A DNA stretch of 47,153 nucleotides from a bacterium (GTDB taxonomy: Bacteria > Bacteroidota > Bacteroidia > Chitinophagales > Saprospiraceae). The DNA lies in NCBI GenBank assembly GCA_024742755.1, contig JANSXW010000040.1, positions 1-47,153 on the forward strand, given 5' to 3'. Positions 23,342 through 31,714 of this stretch are shown here, piece by piece. A program made the position numbers and the translations under genes. The notes beneath the pieces are model-generated. The model ran no database searches and was not told where the DNA came from. It saw only the letters and a list, made by a program, of their open reading frames with translations. Numbering within the stretch: position 1 is the first letter of the stretch; the number at the start of each line of letters is the position of its first letter.

Positions 23342-26023
23342 ATGCGCAAGCAACTCAAAAAGCTGTTTCAGCCCCGCTCTATTGCCGTGATCGGCGCCTC
23401 TGATAAAACCACGTCTATCGGCTTTACCGTGATGCGCAACCTGCTGGAAGGCGAGTTCAAAGGCGTCATCACCCCGGTCAATATCCGGCACCGGGAAGTC
23501 TTTGGGCTCAAAAGCTACTACCATATTGGCGATGTGCCTGAGGCGCCCGACCTGGCCATCATTACCGCGCCTTCCTACGCCGTGATGCGCATTGTGCGCG
23601 AGTGTGGAAAAGCCGGTGTAGGCGGCATTGCCATCCTTTCCGCCGGATTCAACGAAACTGATGAGGAGGGCCTGCACCGCCTGGAACGCATTAAGAAAAT
23701 TGCGCGGGAGCACAATATGCGCGTGCTTGGCCCCAACTGCATGGGCTTCATCAATCCTTACCTGGGGCTCAATGCCAGTTTTTCTTCCCGCATGGCTAAC
23801 CCGGGCAATATTGCGTTCATTTCTCAAAGCGGGGCACTCGGGATGTCTACCCTCGACTGGGCGATGGAGCAGAATGTGGGCTTTAGCTACTTCGTATCCG
23901 TGGGCGCTATGGCAGACGTTGGCTTTGCGGACCTGATTGACTTTTTCGGGACCGACAACCACACCTCTTGCATCCTGGTGTACATGGAGACGGTGAAGGA
24001 AGCCCGGCGGTTCATGAGTGCAGCGAGGGCCTTTGCCCGGCATAAACCGATCATTGTGCTGAAAGCCGGCCGCAGCCGGGAAGGACGCCGGGTGGCCCGT
24101 TCTCATACCGGCGCATTGGCGGGCAACGACCGCGTGTTTTCTGCTGCCTTTCAGCGCTCGGGCATCATTCGGGTGTCCACTATTGCGCAACTCTTCAACA
24201 GTGCGCAGTCGCTGGCGATGCAGCCCCGGCCCAATGGCAACCGTATGGCTATTCTCACCAATGCCGGTGGGCCCGCGATTCTGGCTACCGACTATCTGGT
24301 TGCCAAAGGAGGAGAGCTGGCGCAGCTGACGGAGAAAACCTATGAACGGCTCAGCGAAAGCCTGCCTGTCAACTGGAGCCACAATAACCCGGTGAATGTA
24401 CGGGGCAATGCCTCTGCCGAGGTCTACCAAACGGCCCTTGAAATACTGCTCAAAGACAAAAATACGGATGGGGTATTGCTTATCCTGACTTATCAGGCCA
24501 ATACCGATCCGGAGGCGATAGCCGAAGCCGTTGTGAAGGTCAACAAGCGCGCCCGTAAGCCTATACTGGCCACCTGGATGGGCGAACAGGCTGTAGTGGA
24601 AGGCCGGGAAATTCTGGAATCAGGCAAAGTGCCACATTACCGCTACCCGGAGAGCGCAGTGGATGTCTTTCTGCGCATCTTTGAGTACAACCGCAACCTG
24701 GAACTCCTCTACGAAACCCCGCCCGAAGAGCCTATGGAGTTCAAGCCCGACCGGGAAAAGGCGCTGGCGCTTATCCGAAAAGTGCTGGGGGAAGGCCGGC
24801 AGCAGCTTATGGAAAGCGAGGCCAAGGAGCTCCTCTCCTTCTATGATATGCCCGTCACCAATTATCAGCTGGCGCACTCGGCAGAGGAAGCTGTGGCCTT
24901 TGCGGAGCGATGCGGCTACCCGGTGGCCCTCAAGGTTGCCAGTCCGGACATTTACCACAAGTCGGATATTGGCGGGGTATGCCTCAACCTTCCGGATGAA
25001 ATGGCAGTGCGCGAAGCTTATCAACAGACCTTGGAAAACACCCGCAAGCACGCACCTAAGGCAGATATCCGGGGCGTGGTGATCGAGCGGATGGTCAACA
25101 AACCCTTCGAATTGCTGATCGGTTCCCGAAAAGATGCCTTGCTGGGCCCTGTGATTGCGGTGGGCAAAGGCGGTATTGCGGTGGAAGTCTACCGGGATAC
25201 CAAACTGGAATTGCCGCCAATGAATATGGCGTTGGCGCAGCGCATGATTGAGCAGACCAAAATTTATCCCCTGCTAAAAGGGTATCGCAACCGCAAGGGG
25301 GTGGACCTCGACCTGCTGGCCTTCACGCTCTGCAAGTTTGCCTACCTGGTGATGGACTTTCCGGAAATCCAGGAAATTGACATCAACCCCTTTGTGATGG
25401 ACGACAGGGAAGGCGTGATGCTGGATGCCCATGTAGTGCTCGACCCCAATGTCAGCCGGGCAGAGCGCAGGCCCTATTCGCATCTGGTTATCCCTCCCTA
25501 CCCCGGGCGTTACCGCCGAACCATCAAAGCGAAAAACGGGACGCCCGTATTCTTGCGCCCCATACGGCCCGAAGACGAGCCCATGGAGCTCGAAATGGTC
25601 AACCGCTTGTCAAAGGAGTCGCTTTACTTCCGCTTCTTTGGCTATGTGCCCAAAATGACGCACGAGCTGATGACCCGCTTCACCCAAATCGACTACGACC
25701 GGGAAATGGCCGTTGTGGCACTCATTGAACAAGATGGGAAAGAGGAGATGATTGGTGTGGTCCGCATCATTGCTGACCCCTGGGGAGAGGCCGCCGAATA
25801 TGCCATCCTGATTGCTGATGAATGGCAGGGGCAGCGCCTCGGCAGTCAGATGACCGACTACATCATCGAAATCGGGCGGGATATGAAGCTAAGCGAAATC
25901 TACGCTACTGTCTTGTCTTCCAATAAAGGCATGCTCACCCTTTTCGAGCGGAAAGGTTTTGACATTCAGCGGGAAGACTTCGAGACCTTCCACGTCAGCC
26001 TGAAACTCAACAAACCTTCCTAA
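23342..26023 (+). CDS. Pat-like NDP-forming acyl-CoA synthetase/GNAT acetyltransferase fusion
   Basis: 893 residues, close to E. coli PatZ (YfiQ). In order: CoA-binding Rossmann domain (1-130; SIAVIGASDK), succinyl-CoA-synthetase-like flavodoxin domains (about 150-460), an ATP-grasp domain (about 480-705), and a C-terminal GNAT (about 735-893) with the acetyl-CoA motif QGQRLGSQM. Unlike PatZ, where the phospho-histidine is lost as I recall it, this protein keeps His255 in RSHTGALAG. The synthetase half may therefore really make acyl-CoA from ATP, CoA and acid. I chose the ATG at 23342, two bases after the deacetylase stop; the frame's earlier start (23273) lies inside that gene. Expected role is lysine acetylation, coupled to acyl-CoA supply. 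Confidence 0.9.
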   Translation: MRKQLKKLFQPRSIAVIGASDKTTSIGFTVMRNLLEGEFKGVITPVNIRHREVFGLKSYYHIGDVPEAPDLAIITAPSYAVMRIVRECGKAGVGGIAILSAGFNETDEEGLHRLERIKKIAREHNMRVLGPNCMGFINPYLGLNASFSSRMANPGNIAFISQSGALGMSTLDWAMEQNVGFSYFVSVGAMADVGFADLIDFFGTDNHTSCILVYMETVKEARRFMSAARAFARHKPIIVLKAGRSREGRRVARSHTGALAGNDRVFSAAFQRSGIIRVSTIAQLFNSAQSLAMQPRPNGNRMAILTNAGGPAILATDYLVAKGGELAQLTEKTYERLSESLPVNWSHNNPVNVRGNASAEVYQTALEILLKDKNTDGVLLILTYQANTDPEAIAEAVVKVNKRARKPILATWMGEQAVVEGREILESGKVPHYRYPESAVDVFLRIFEYNRNLELLYETPPEEPMEFKPDREKALALIRKVLGEGRQQLMESEAKELLSFYDMPVTNYQLAHSAEEAVAFAERCGYPVALKVASPDIYHKSDIGGVCLNLPDEMAVREAYQQTLENTRKHAPKADIRGVVIERMVNKPFELLIGSRKDALLGPVIAVGKGGIAVEVYRDTKLELPPMNMALAQRMIEQTKIYPLLKGYRNRKGVDLDLLAFTLCKFAYLVMDFPEIQEIDINPFVMDDREGVMLDAHVVLDPNVSRAERRPYSHLVIPPYPGRYRRTIKAKNGTPVFLRPIRPEDEPMELEMVNRLSKESLYFRFFGYVPKMTHELMTRFTQIDYDREMAVVALIEQDGKEEMIGVVRIIADPWGEAAEYAILIADEWQGQRLGSQMTDYIIEIGRDMKLSEIYATVLSSNKGMLTLFERKGFDIQREDFETFHVSLKLNKPS

Positions 26024-27810
26024 AACGGGAACAGCCAGGGGATCAGCAAGCTCGCCAGCAACCAGAACATCAGGTTGAGGCCCACTCCTGCCCGGAAAAA
26101 ATCGCGGAACCGGTAGCTGCCTGCACTGTAGACCATGGTGTTGGTCTGATAGCCAATCGGCGTCATGAAGCTGGCCGATGCAGCAATCGTCACGGCTACC
26201 AATAGTGGCGTGGCGCTGACGCCCAGTTGAGTGGCCGTTGCGATGGCGATGGGCGCAAGCAGCGCAGCGGTAGCGTTATTGGACATGATTTCCGTAAGCA
26301 GGGATGTTGTCAGGTATAACCCGGCCACAATGGCTACAGGCCCATAGTCTCCAAGATAATCAATCAGGCCGCCGGCGATCATTTGGTCCAGCCCGGTATT
26401 GCCCATAGCAGTGCCCAGGCTAAGTGCGCCTGCCAGCAAGAATACGATCTTCCAGTTGATGGCTTCATAGACTTCCTTCATGCTCAGGCTACGGGCAAGC
26501 ACCAACGCTAATACGCCGGTCAATGTGCTGACCATAATGGGCAGCAGGTTAAAGGTAGCCGTGAGGATCACAAAGGCAATCACGGACATGACAATAGCAA
26601 ACTGCCGGCGGTTGAAGTCCGAGAGCCGGTCCTCGGAAAGCATCACAAAAGGCGCATCCTGCTCCGCCTCCATCTGCTTGAGGTTGGTGATGTAATGCTG
26701 CTTGACTTCAGCCAGGATGACATCTCCGGGCACTAAGGGCACGCTGTAGAGATGGTCGTGCAGGACCTCATTGCGGTGGCGGATGGCAAGTGGGATGGCC
26801 CGGTAGGTACGGCGGAAGTCCAGGCTTTTCAGGGTGCGGTTGGAAAAGACGGAGCCTGCGGTGACGACCAGTTCCACGAGGCTGGTGTTTTTTTCGCCCA
26901 GGAAGTTATCGCCTACCTTCAGCGTATTGTCGGCAATGATTTTCACCCGCTCCTTAAGCGCTTTGACTTTGGCCACATCACAGCGCACCTTGAGCAGGTC
27001 GCCTGCCTCCAGTGTGAAATCGCCGGGTGGGAGCGTGAAGCGCTGCCCGTTGCGGACGACTTCGATGATGTCCATTTCCAGCTCCTTCACCAGAGCGGAG
27101 TCCATAATGCGCTGCCCGGACAGTTCGTTGCCCTCCAGCAGTTGCAGTTCGGTGAGGTAATCGCCCAGCCCAAAGCGTTCGGTGAGGTTTTCCTTTTGCC
27201 TTTCAGGCAATAGCTTGCGCCCAATGAGCATCATGTAGGCCATCCCTGCCAGCATGAGCGGTACCCCTACGGCTCCTAACTGGAACATCCCAAATGCCGG
27301 GAGCCCCTCCTGCTCGGCGATACCGCTGACGAGTATGTTGGTGGACGTTCCGATGAGGGTGCACATCCCACCCATGATCGAGGCGTAGGACAGCGGAATG
27401 AGCATTTTGCTTGGCGCCTGCCCGGAGGAGTAAGCGATCTGCACCACTACCGGGATAAAGACCGCCACTACGGGGGTGTTGTTGATAAATGCGGAAATGA
27501 GCGCAATCAGGAGCATCATGAGCACCAGCCCGAGGCGGAAATTCTGCCGGAAGATGGCCGAAAGCTGATGGGCGACGGACTGCAGGGCTCCGGTTTTAAG
27601 CAAGGCGGCACTTAGGACAAACATAAACGCCACGGTCATGGTCGCCGGATTGCTGAAGCCGGCCACGCCCTGTTCCGGGGAGATGACCCCCGTCAGCACC
27701 AGGCTGATCATGATGAGCATAGCCACCAGGTCGATAGACAAGGCCTCGGTAGCAAAGAGCACCACAGCAACTGCAATAACAACAAGGGTAATAATCGCGC
27801 CTGTAGCCAT
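26020..27810 (-). CDS. SLC13-family anion permease with two RCK_C domains
   Basis: 596 residues. An N-terminal block of five or so helices (1-185) and a C-terminal block (about 395-596) form the DASS/ArsB-type transporter. Between them lie two TrkA-C (RCK_C) regulatory domains (about 205-285 and 295-375; motifs LEAGDLLKV and LVPGDVILA). This architecture is typical of bacterial sodium-coupled sulfate or dicarboxylate permeases; the substrate is not resolvable. The gene is convergent with the Pat-like gene and their stop codons interlock in CTAA (26020-26023). A degenerate -7 box (TTTATTTG) lies upstream of the ATG at 27810. Confidence 0.88.
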   Translation of the reverse strand: MATGAIITLVVIAVAVVLFATEALSIDLVAMLIMISLVLTGVISPEQGVAGFSNPATMTVAFMFVLSAALLKTGALQSVAHQLSAIFRQNFRLGLVLMMLLIALISAFINNTPVVAVFIPVVVQIAYSSGQAPSKMLIPLSYASIMGGMCTLIGTSTNILVSGIAEQEGLPAFGMFQLGAVGVPLMLAGMAYMMLIGRKLLPERQKENLTERFGLGDYLTELQLLEGNELSGQRIMDSALVKELEMDIIEVVRNGQRFTLPPGDFTLEAGDLLKVRCDVAKVKALKERVKIIADNTLKVGDNFLGEKNTSLVELVVTAGSVFSNRTLKSLDFRRTYRAIPLAIRHRNEVLHDHLYSVPLVPGDVILAEVKQHYITNLKQMEAEQDAPFVMLSEDRLSDFNRRQFAIVMSVIAFVILTATFNLLPIMVSTLTGVLALVLARSLSMKEVYEAINWKIVFLLAGALSLGTAMGNTGLDQMIAGGLIDYLGDYGPVAIVAGLYLTTSLLTEIMSNNATAALLAPIAIATATQLGVSATPLLVAVTIAASASFMTPIGYQTNTMVYSAGSYRFRDFFRAGVGLNLMFWLLASLLIPWLFPF

Positions 27811-27944
27811 AGATAAAGATGAAAAGCAAATAAAGCAAAGGCCAGTGAAAAACCCTACAAAAACAATAGGCTTTTTAGCTGCCTCATCAGGGCAACCCTA
27901 TGTGCCCCCAAGCCGTTTATAGGAATGAATCTACGACATTCGGC

Positions 27945-28193
27945 ATGAAAAGTTTTTTCAAAACGCTGTTTATTCTGCCTATACGCTTCTACCAGGTGGC
28001 CATTTCCCCCCTGTTGGGGCCGAGCTGCCGCTTCACGCCAACCTGTTCGCACTATATGGTAGGCGCCATAGAAGAATGGGGCCCCATCAAAGGGGTTTGG
28101 CTGGGGCTCAGGCGTTTGTTCAAATGCCACCCCTGGGGGCCGCACGGCTATGACCCGGTGCCGAAAAATCCAAAAAAACACAAACCTTCCTAA
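27945..28193 (+). CDS. yidD: Membrane protein insertion efficiency factor YidD
   Basis: 82 residues (UPF0161). An amphipathic N-terminus ([17 protein letters not shown]) is followed by the invariant [10 protein letters not shown] (28-37) and [12 protein letters not shown] near the end, all family hallmarks. YidD helps YidC insert inner-membrane proteins. I chose the ATG at 27945; the upstream start at 27900 adds 15 unconserved residues. Its stop abuts the hemB ATG (TAAATG), so the two are co-translated. Confidence 0.93.
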   Translation: MKSFFKTLFILPIRFYQVAISPLLGPSCRFTPTCSHYMVGAIEEWGPIKGVWLGLRRLFKCHPWGPHGYDPVPKNPKKHKPS

Positions 28194-29177
28194 ATGCTCA
28201 GAAGACCCAGACGTAACCGGCGCAGCGCTGCCATTCGTGGCCTGGCTCAGGAAATCCACCTTACCCCACAGCACCTCGTACAGCCGCTTTTCCTGGTGGA
28301 AGGCAGTGGCGTACGCGAAGCCATACCCTCTTTGCCCGGCACTTTCCGCCTTTCTGTGGATGAAGCCCTGAAAGAAGTCAAAGCCTGCATGGCACTGGGG
28401 CTGCAATCGTTCATCCTTTTCCCAAAAATACCGGACAACAAAAAGGACAAGCGGGGCACCTTCAGCTATGACGATGAAAACTTCTACCTGAGCGCCGCTG
28501 CTGAGATCAAAGCCGCCTTTCCTGAAGCCTGCCTGATTAGCGACGTTGCCCTTGACCCTTACAGCTCAGATGGGCACGACGGCATCGTGCACGACGGTAA
28601 AATCCTGAATGATGAAACCCTCCACGTGCTGCAAAAAATGGGATTGGCACAAGCCAAAGCCGGCTTCGACATCCTCGGCCCTTCTGATATGATGGATGGC
28701 CGGGTGGAAGCCCTCCGCGTTGCGCTCGATGAAGAAGGTTTTTCAGATACCGGCATCATGTCCTACACCGCTAAGTACGCGAGTGCCTTCTACGGGCCCT
28801 TCCGCGATGCCCTCGATAGCGCCCCGGTGGAAGGCGAGGACATCCCTGCCGACAAGAAGACCTACCAAATGAACCCCGCCAACCGCCGGGAAGCCCTGAT
28901 TGAGGGGGAGCTGGATACCCTGGAGGGGGCAGATTTCCTAATGGTCAAGCCCGCCCTGCATTATATGGATGTCATCCTCACCATGAAGCAGCACTTTGAG
29001 GTGCCCATCGCAGCCTACCACGTGAGCGGCGAGTGCGCCATGCTAATGGCTGCCTGCCAAAACGGCTGGCTGGACTACGAACAGGCGATGCCGGAGACCT
29101 TGTTGAGCCTGCACCGCGCCGGGGCAGATGTGATCATCACGTACTTTGCCAAGGATTTTGCGGAGCGGTATGGGTGA
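28194..29177 (+). CDS. hemB: Delta-aminolevulinic acid dehydratase (porphobilinogen synthase)
   Basis: 327 residues. It condenses two 5-aminolevulinate molecules into porphobilinogen in haem biosynthesis. Active-site lysines are Lys194 (SYTAKYASAFYGPFRDA) and Schiff-base Lys252 (LMVKPALHYMDV). The metal-site block is DVALDPYSSDGHDG (117-130), so the cysteine triad of zinc enzymes is replaced by Asp/Ala. That puts it with the magnesium-dependent or zinc-independent class. Translation starts directly on the yidD stop. A hairpin follows the stop codon. Confidence 0.95.
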   Translation: MLRRPRRNRRSAAIRGLAQEIHLTPQHLVQPLFLVEGSGVREAIPSLPGTFRLSVDEALKEVKACMALGLQSFILFPKIPDNKKDKRGTFSYDDENFYLSAAAEIKAAFPEACLISDVALDPYSSDGHDGIVHDGKILNDETLHVLQKMGLAQAKAGFDILGPSDMMDGRVEALRVALDEEGFSDTGIMSYTAKYASAFYGPFRDALDSAPVEGEDIPADKKTYQMNPANRREALIEGELDTLEGADFLMVKPALHYMDVILTMKQHFEVPIAAYHVSGECAMLMAACQNGWLDYEQAMPETLLSLHRAGADVIITYFAKDFAERYG

Positions 29178-29202
29178 GGTAGGAGGTGTTCGGCCCGGTT
29201 AC

Positions 29203-29238
29203 GTGCCGTGCCGGATTCTATATTTACCGGCATGGCAT
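29203..29238. terminator. Hairpin between hemB and the toxin-antitoxin island
   Basis: GTGCCGTGCCGG (29203-29214) pairs with CCGGCATGGCAT (29227-29238) across a 12-base loop, with G-U wobbles if read as RNA. It lacks a clear T-run. It lies between converging genes and marks the change from GC-rich core to AT-rich island. Confidence 0.45.
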
Positions 29239-29248
29239 TTAGCCATTG

Positions 29249-30097
29249 TTAGCGGCATTGATTTTCGACTCCTTCTTTAAATAACTCCAGTAGATGTTGT
29301 TTTTGGCTAATGGTTTCATTGTCGCTATCAATTATCATCCTTTCAGTAAGTCGACTTTTTAAATCTAATCCATCTTGGACTATCCTTAGGACCCGATTCA
29401 ACAAATCTTTGTTTTCGCAAACTAGTTTACCGACTTCATTGCCCAATACTATCACACCAATTTCTTCGTGGGAGATATCTTTATCGTATAAGTAACCGTA
29501 CTCTACCCATAACAGGTCAGATTCGATATGTGGAAAATCATTTATTATTGAAGATATGTCTAAAGGATCCTTAGAGCGATATTCTGGCCTATCATCAAAT
29601 GCAATTAGCTTAAGCAGGACTATAGATGGAACGGTACATATATTAATGACTTGACCTTCTCCTAAGTCTACTGTCCTAATCCCCTTCTTGTAAACCTCTT
29701 CAAACCCATCAAGCTTAATTGTTGTTAAACCTTTTCCATCAATAATAACTTTACTTTGATTTTCAATGTCACCGAATGGAAGAAAATCCACTGGAATCCC
29801 ATCTGGAGAAATAAGGCAAAAGGCATCTTCTTCTGATTGGATATATTTATATTCCTGAATTAGCTTTGATTTCAACTTTAGATATATATCTTCAATTGGG
29901 ATATAAACTCCAAAATCAACATCTTTAGTGCCTCGTGGCGGTTTATCATTTTCGACATACCAGATATTTCTAGCCAATGCACCAATTCCGAAGAAATCAA
30001 TTCCTAAGTCATTTGAAGCCTCAATGGTATCCGAAATGATTCGCTTTAAATACTCATTTCCTAAAGCGTCATGAATATTGGTATACGAATTCATCAT
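29249..30097 (-). CDS. AbiEii/AbiGii-like nucleotidyltransferase toxin
   Basis: 282 residues. Nucleotidyltransferase core: FGIGALARN (36-44) and, after a short gap, GTKDVDF (56-62) with metal-binding Asp59 and Asp61. A later LLKLIAFDDRPEYRSKDPLDI block matches the third conserved motif (R-x-KD-x2-DI) of AbiEii/MNT toxins. These enzymes modify tRNA or other targets and can abort phage infection. The start overlaps the upstream antitoxin gene by 29 bases, the usual AbiEi-AbiEii order. Codons are clearly AT-rich against the flanking genes, a sign of transfer. The toxin class is well supported; the target is not known. Confidence 0.8.
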   Translation of the reverse strand: MMNSYTNIHDALGNEYLKRIISDTIEASNDLGIDFFGIGALARNIWYVENDKPPRGTKDVDFGVYIPIEDIYLKLKSKLIQEYKYIQSEEDAFCLISPDGIPVDFLPFGDIENQSKVIIDGKGLTTIKLDGFEEVYKKGIRTVDLGEGQVINICTVPSIVLLKLIAFDDRPEYRSKDPLDISSIINDFPHIESDLLWVEYGYLYDKDISHEEIGVIVLGNEVGKLVCENKDLLNRVLRIVQDGLDLKSRLTERMIIDSDNETISQKQHLLELFKEGVENQCR

Positions 30098-31070
30098 ATA
30101 TTATTTTTGCAGTCTCAAAGTTTCTAGGATTTGGATTGGCAATTAAATCAGCATATACTAAAGGGGCGCCTACAAATATATTTGATGCGTTAATTGTTGA
30201 GTCATTCCAGAATTTTTCAATCATTTGAATTTTTCCATTTATATCTGGCCTTAACCTTAAATCTTTAGCCAGGTCAACGAAAGACCCCTCAACATAGATA
30301 GTAGCTCTTTCAGCAATATTATAATTTGATAGTCTTTCGGCAGCTAACTCTCCTCCAATCTGCCCATTGAAATCGAAATCAAGTAAAGAGTGGATATTTT
30401 CTTCTTTTGAAAAACGGAATGATCTTTGTTTTAACTTTGGTCTAAGGGTCTTATTGAACAATGGCACCCAATCTTTAAATAACCTTTCAAGGTCAATAAT
30501 CTTATGTTTTCTCTGATTTACTTTAACCAAATACTTATCACTTACCAATTCCCGGTAAACTCGGCTAATACTATCTATTGAAACTCCTGCAAGCCTACCC
30601 AATTCTCTATATGTATAATTGACAGAATCAGGATTTATTAGCAATTGATAAATTACCTTTAGTCCTGTTTTTGAGAATGCAGCACTTGAACTTATATCCT
30701 CTAATTTCACCTTCTTTTTTGTATCGATGAATAAAAATATATCCCCTTTGGAGAGAAAAGCATTTCCTGATATCTCGATATAATTTATACCTAATGACCT
30801 TAATTGTTCTTTTACAGGTTTCGATGCTGATTCAAATATAATAACCGAATCCTTGGATACTGAATCCTTAAAAAATGGGATTTGAGCTGTTGTTACCTTC
30901 CTTTTGACTATAAAAGGCATTTCAAAAGAAGAACCCTTAAATAGAATGACCACAACGCCATCATAACCAATATCGTACGTTTTTATATTGGTTGTTTCGG
31001 CTATTTCGATCATTAATTCAGGTATAGTCGATAGGTTCTCAATTGCTATGTTCAATACATCTTGATCCAT
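30069..31070 (-). CDS. AbiEi-type antitoxin / winged-helix regulator
   Basis: 333 residues from the ATG at 31070 (MDQDVLNIAIENL). N-terminal alpha/beta domain (about 1-130); a winged helix near 135-205 (TYRELGRLAGVSIDSISRVY is the recognition region); and a C-terminal domain ending with FVGAPLVYADLIAN and RNFETAKIIYDEF, a pattern I associate with type IV AbiEi-family antitoxins. It would repress its own promoter and counter the toxin. The frame's earlier start (31109) lies upstream of the promoter and is rejected. AT-rich like its partner. If not an antitoxin, it is a DNA-binding partner of the nucleotidyltransferase. Confidence 0.78.
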   Translation of the reverse strand: MDQDVLNIAIENLSTIPELMIEIAETTNIKTYDIGYDGVVVILFKGSSFEMPFIVKRKVTTAQIPFFKDSVSKDSVIIFESASKPVKEQLRSLGINYIEISGNAFLSKGDIFLFIDTKKKVKLEDISSSAAFSKTGLKVIYQLLINPDSVNYTYRELGRLAGVSIDSISRVYRELVSDKYLVKVNQRKHKIIDLERLFKDWVPLFNKTLRPKLKQRSFRFSKEENIHSLLDFDFNGQIGGELAAERLSNYNIAERATIYVEGSFVDLAKDLRLRPDINGKIQMIEKFWNDSTINASNIFVGAPLVYADLIANPNPRNFETAKIIYDEFVYQYS

Positions 31071-31074
31071 AAAA

Positions 31075-31105
31075 CAAATATACAGATTTAAAAAAGATCG
31101 TACAA
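31075..31105 (-). promoter_or_regulatory. AbiE-operon promoter, apparently leaderless
   Basis: Minus-strand TTG (31103-31105), 20-base spacer, TATATTTG (31075-31082): an excellent Bacteroidota promoter. Only four bases separate the -7 box from the ATG at 31070, so the mRNA would start at or within a few bases of the start codon. Confidence 0.65.
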
Positions 31106-31133
31106 GCATTTTTTTCGTACAAAATTCATGCTT
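31098..31133. promoter_or_regulatory. Candidate AbiEi operator: repeats over the -33 region
   Basis: TCGTACAA occurs twice in the same orientation (31098-31105 and 31115-31122), 17 bases apart, the first covering the -33 TTG. An AAGCAT/ATGCTT inverted pair (31104-31109 and 31128-31133) brackets the second copy. The placement suits autorepression by the winged-helix antitoxin. Confidence 0.45.
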
Positions 31134-31203
31134 TTTACTCTATTGTCGCTAACTTGCATAGGAATGACTATAAAGCGATACTGCTTTTTAAAGAAAACCA
31201 GAG

Positions 31204-31388
31204 ATGCTGTTAAAGGAAAAAGCCCCTGAGACGCTGCAATCACTCCCCCGATCAGTTTCCGCTCGATGAGTTAGTGGACCGGCTCATCCTGCTGGAAAAA
31301 ATTAACACGGGGGCTGCAACAAGTTGAAAAAGGTAAAATAGTAAGCCAGGAAGAGGCGAAAGCAAGCTTGAAAAAACGGCAGAAGTAA
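31204..31388 (+). pseudogene. Small antitoxin gene broken by two 1-bp homopolymer insertions
   Basis: Removing one C from the C5 run (31245-31249) and one G from the G5 run (31309-31313) gives a continuous 60-residue frame from ATG 31204 to TAA 31386-31388. It contains LPDQFPLDELVDRLILLEKI and LQQVEKGKIVSQEEAKASLK. This pattern (acidic helix, E(D)LVDRL, ...GKIVSQEEAK...LKK) is that of small type II antitoxins common in Bacteroidota. As given, the frame stops early twice. It may be a true pseudogene or two homopolymer sequencing errors. No cognate toxin of its own follows; the next gene is another antitoxin. The rest of the 398-base gap holds only the AbiE promoter. Confidence 0.65.
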
Positions 31389-31468
31389 TTTAGATGGATT
31401 GCAGGTTGCCGATTTTATGTATGAAGGAACCTTATGGTTTTGTATTTTGTTTCGTAGAAAACTTAATT

Positions 31469-31702
31469 ATGAGTACAGCCCACATTAAAAACGATCTACA
31501 CAGAATGATCGTCGAGACGGATGACCCTGACTTGCTTGTACAGATTCGGGCGATCTTTGCTTCGCTCTTGGGCGATAAAGACTGGTGGGATACCCTCTCT
31601 GAAGAAGAAAAAAGAAAAATTGAACAAGGACAGCTAGACTTAGAAAAAGGGCATGTCGCTCCCTACGAAGCTATAAAGGTCAAAGTGAAAAATCGGCTAT
31701 AG
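31469..31702 (+). CDS. Small type II antitoxin
   Basis: 77 residues, chosen from the ATG at 31469 (MSTAHIKNDLHRMI); the upstream in-frame start adds 25 residues with no family pattern. Helical, acidic, with DWWDTLSEEEKRKIEQG, a motif of small antitoxins paired with ParE/RelE toxins in Bacteroidota. It lies 12 bases before the toxin gene, the classical order. It would neutralise the toxin and, with it, control the operon. Confidence 0.75.
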   Translation: MSTAHIKNDLHRMIVETDDPDLLVQIRAIFASLLGDKDWWDTLSEEEKRKIEQGQLDLEKGHVAPYEAIKVKVKNRL

Positions 31703-31714
31703 TTCTTTTCTCAT

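Noticed and set aside
31071..31109. Longer start for the AbiEi-like protein
   Set aside because: It is upstream of the -7 box, so it could not be in the transcript from that promoter.
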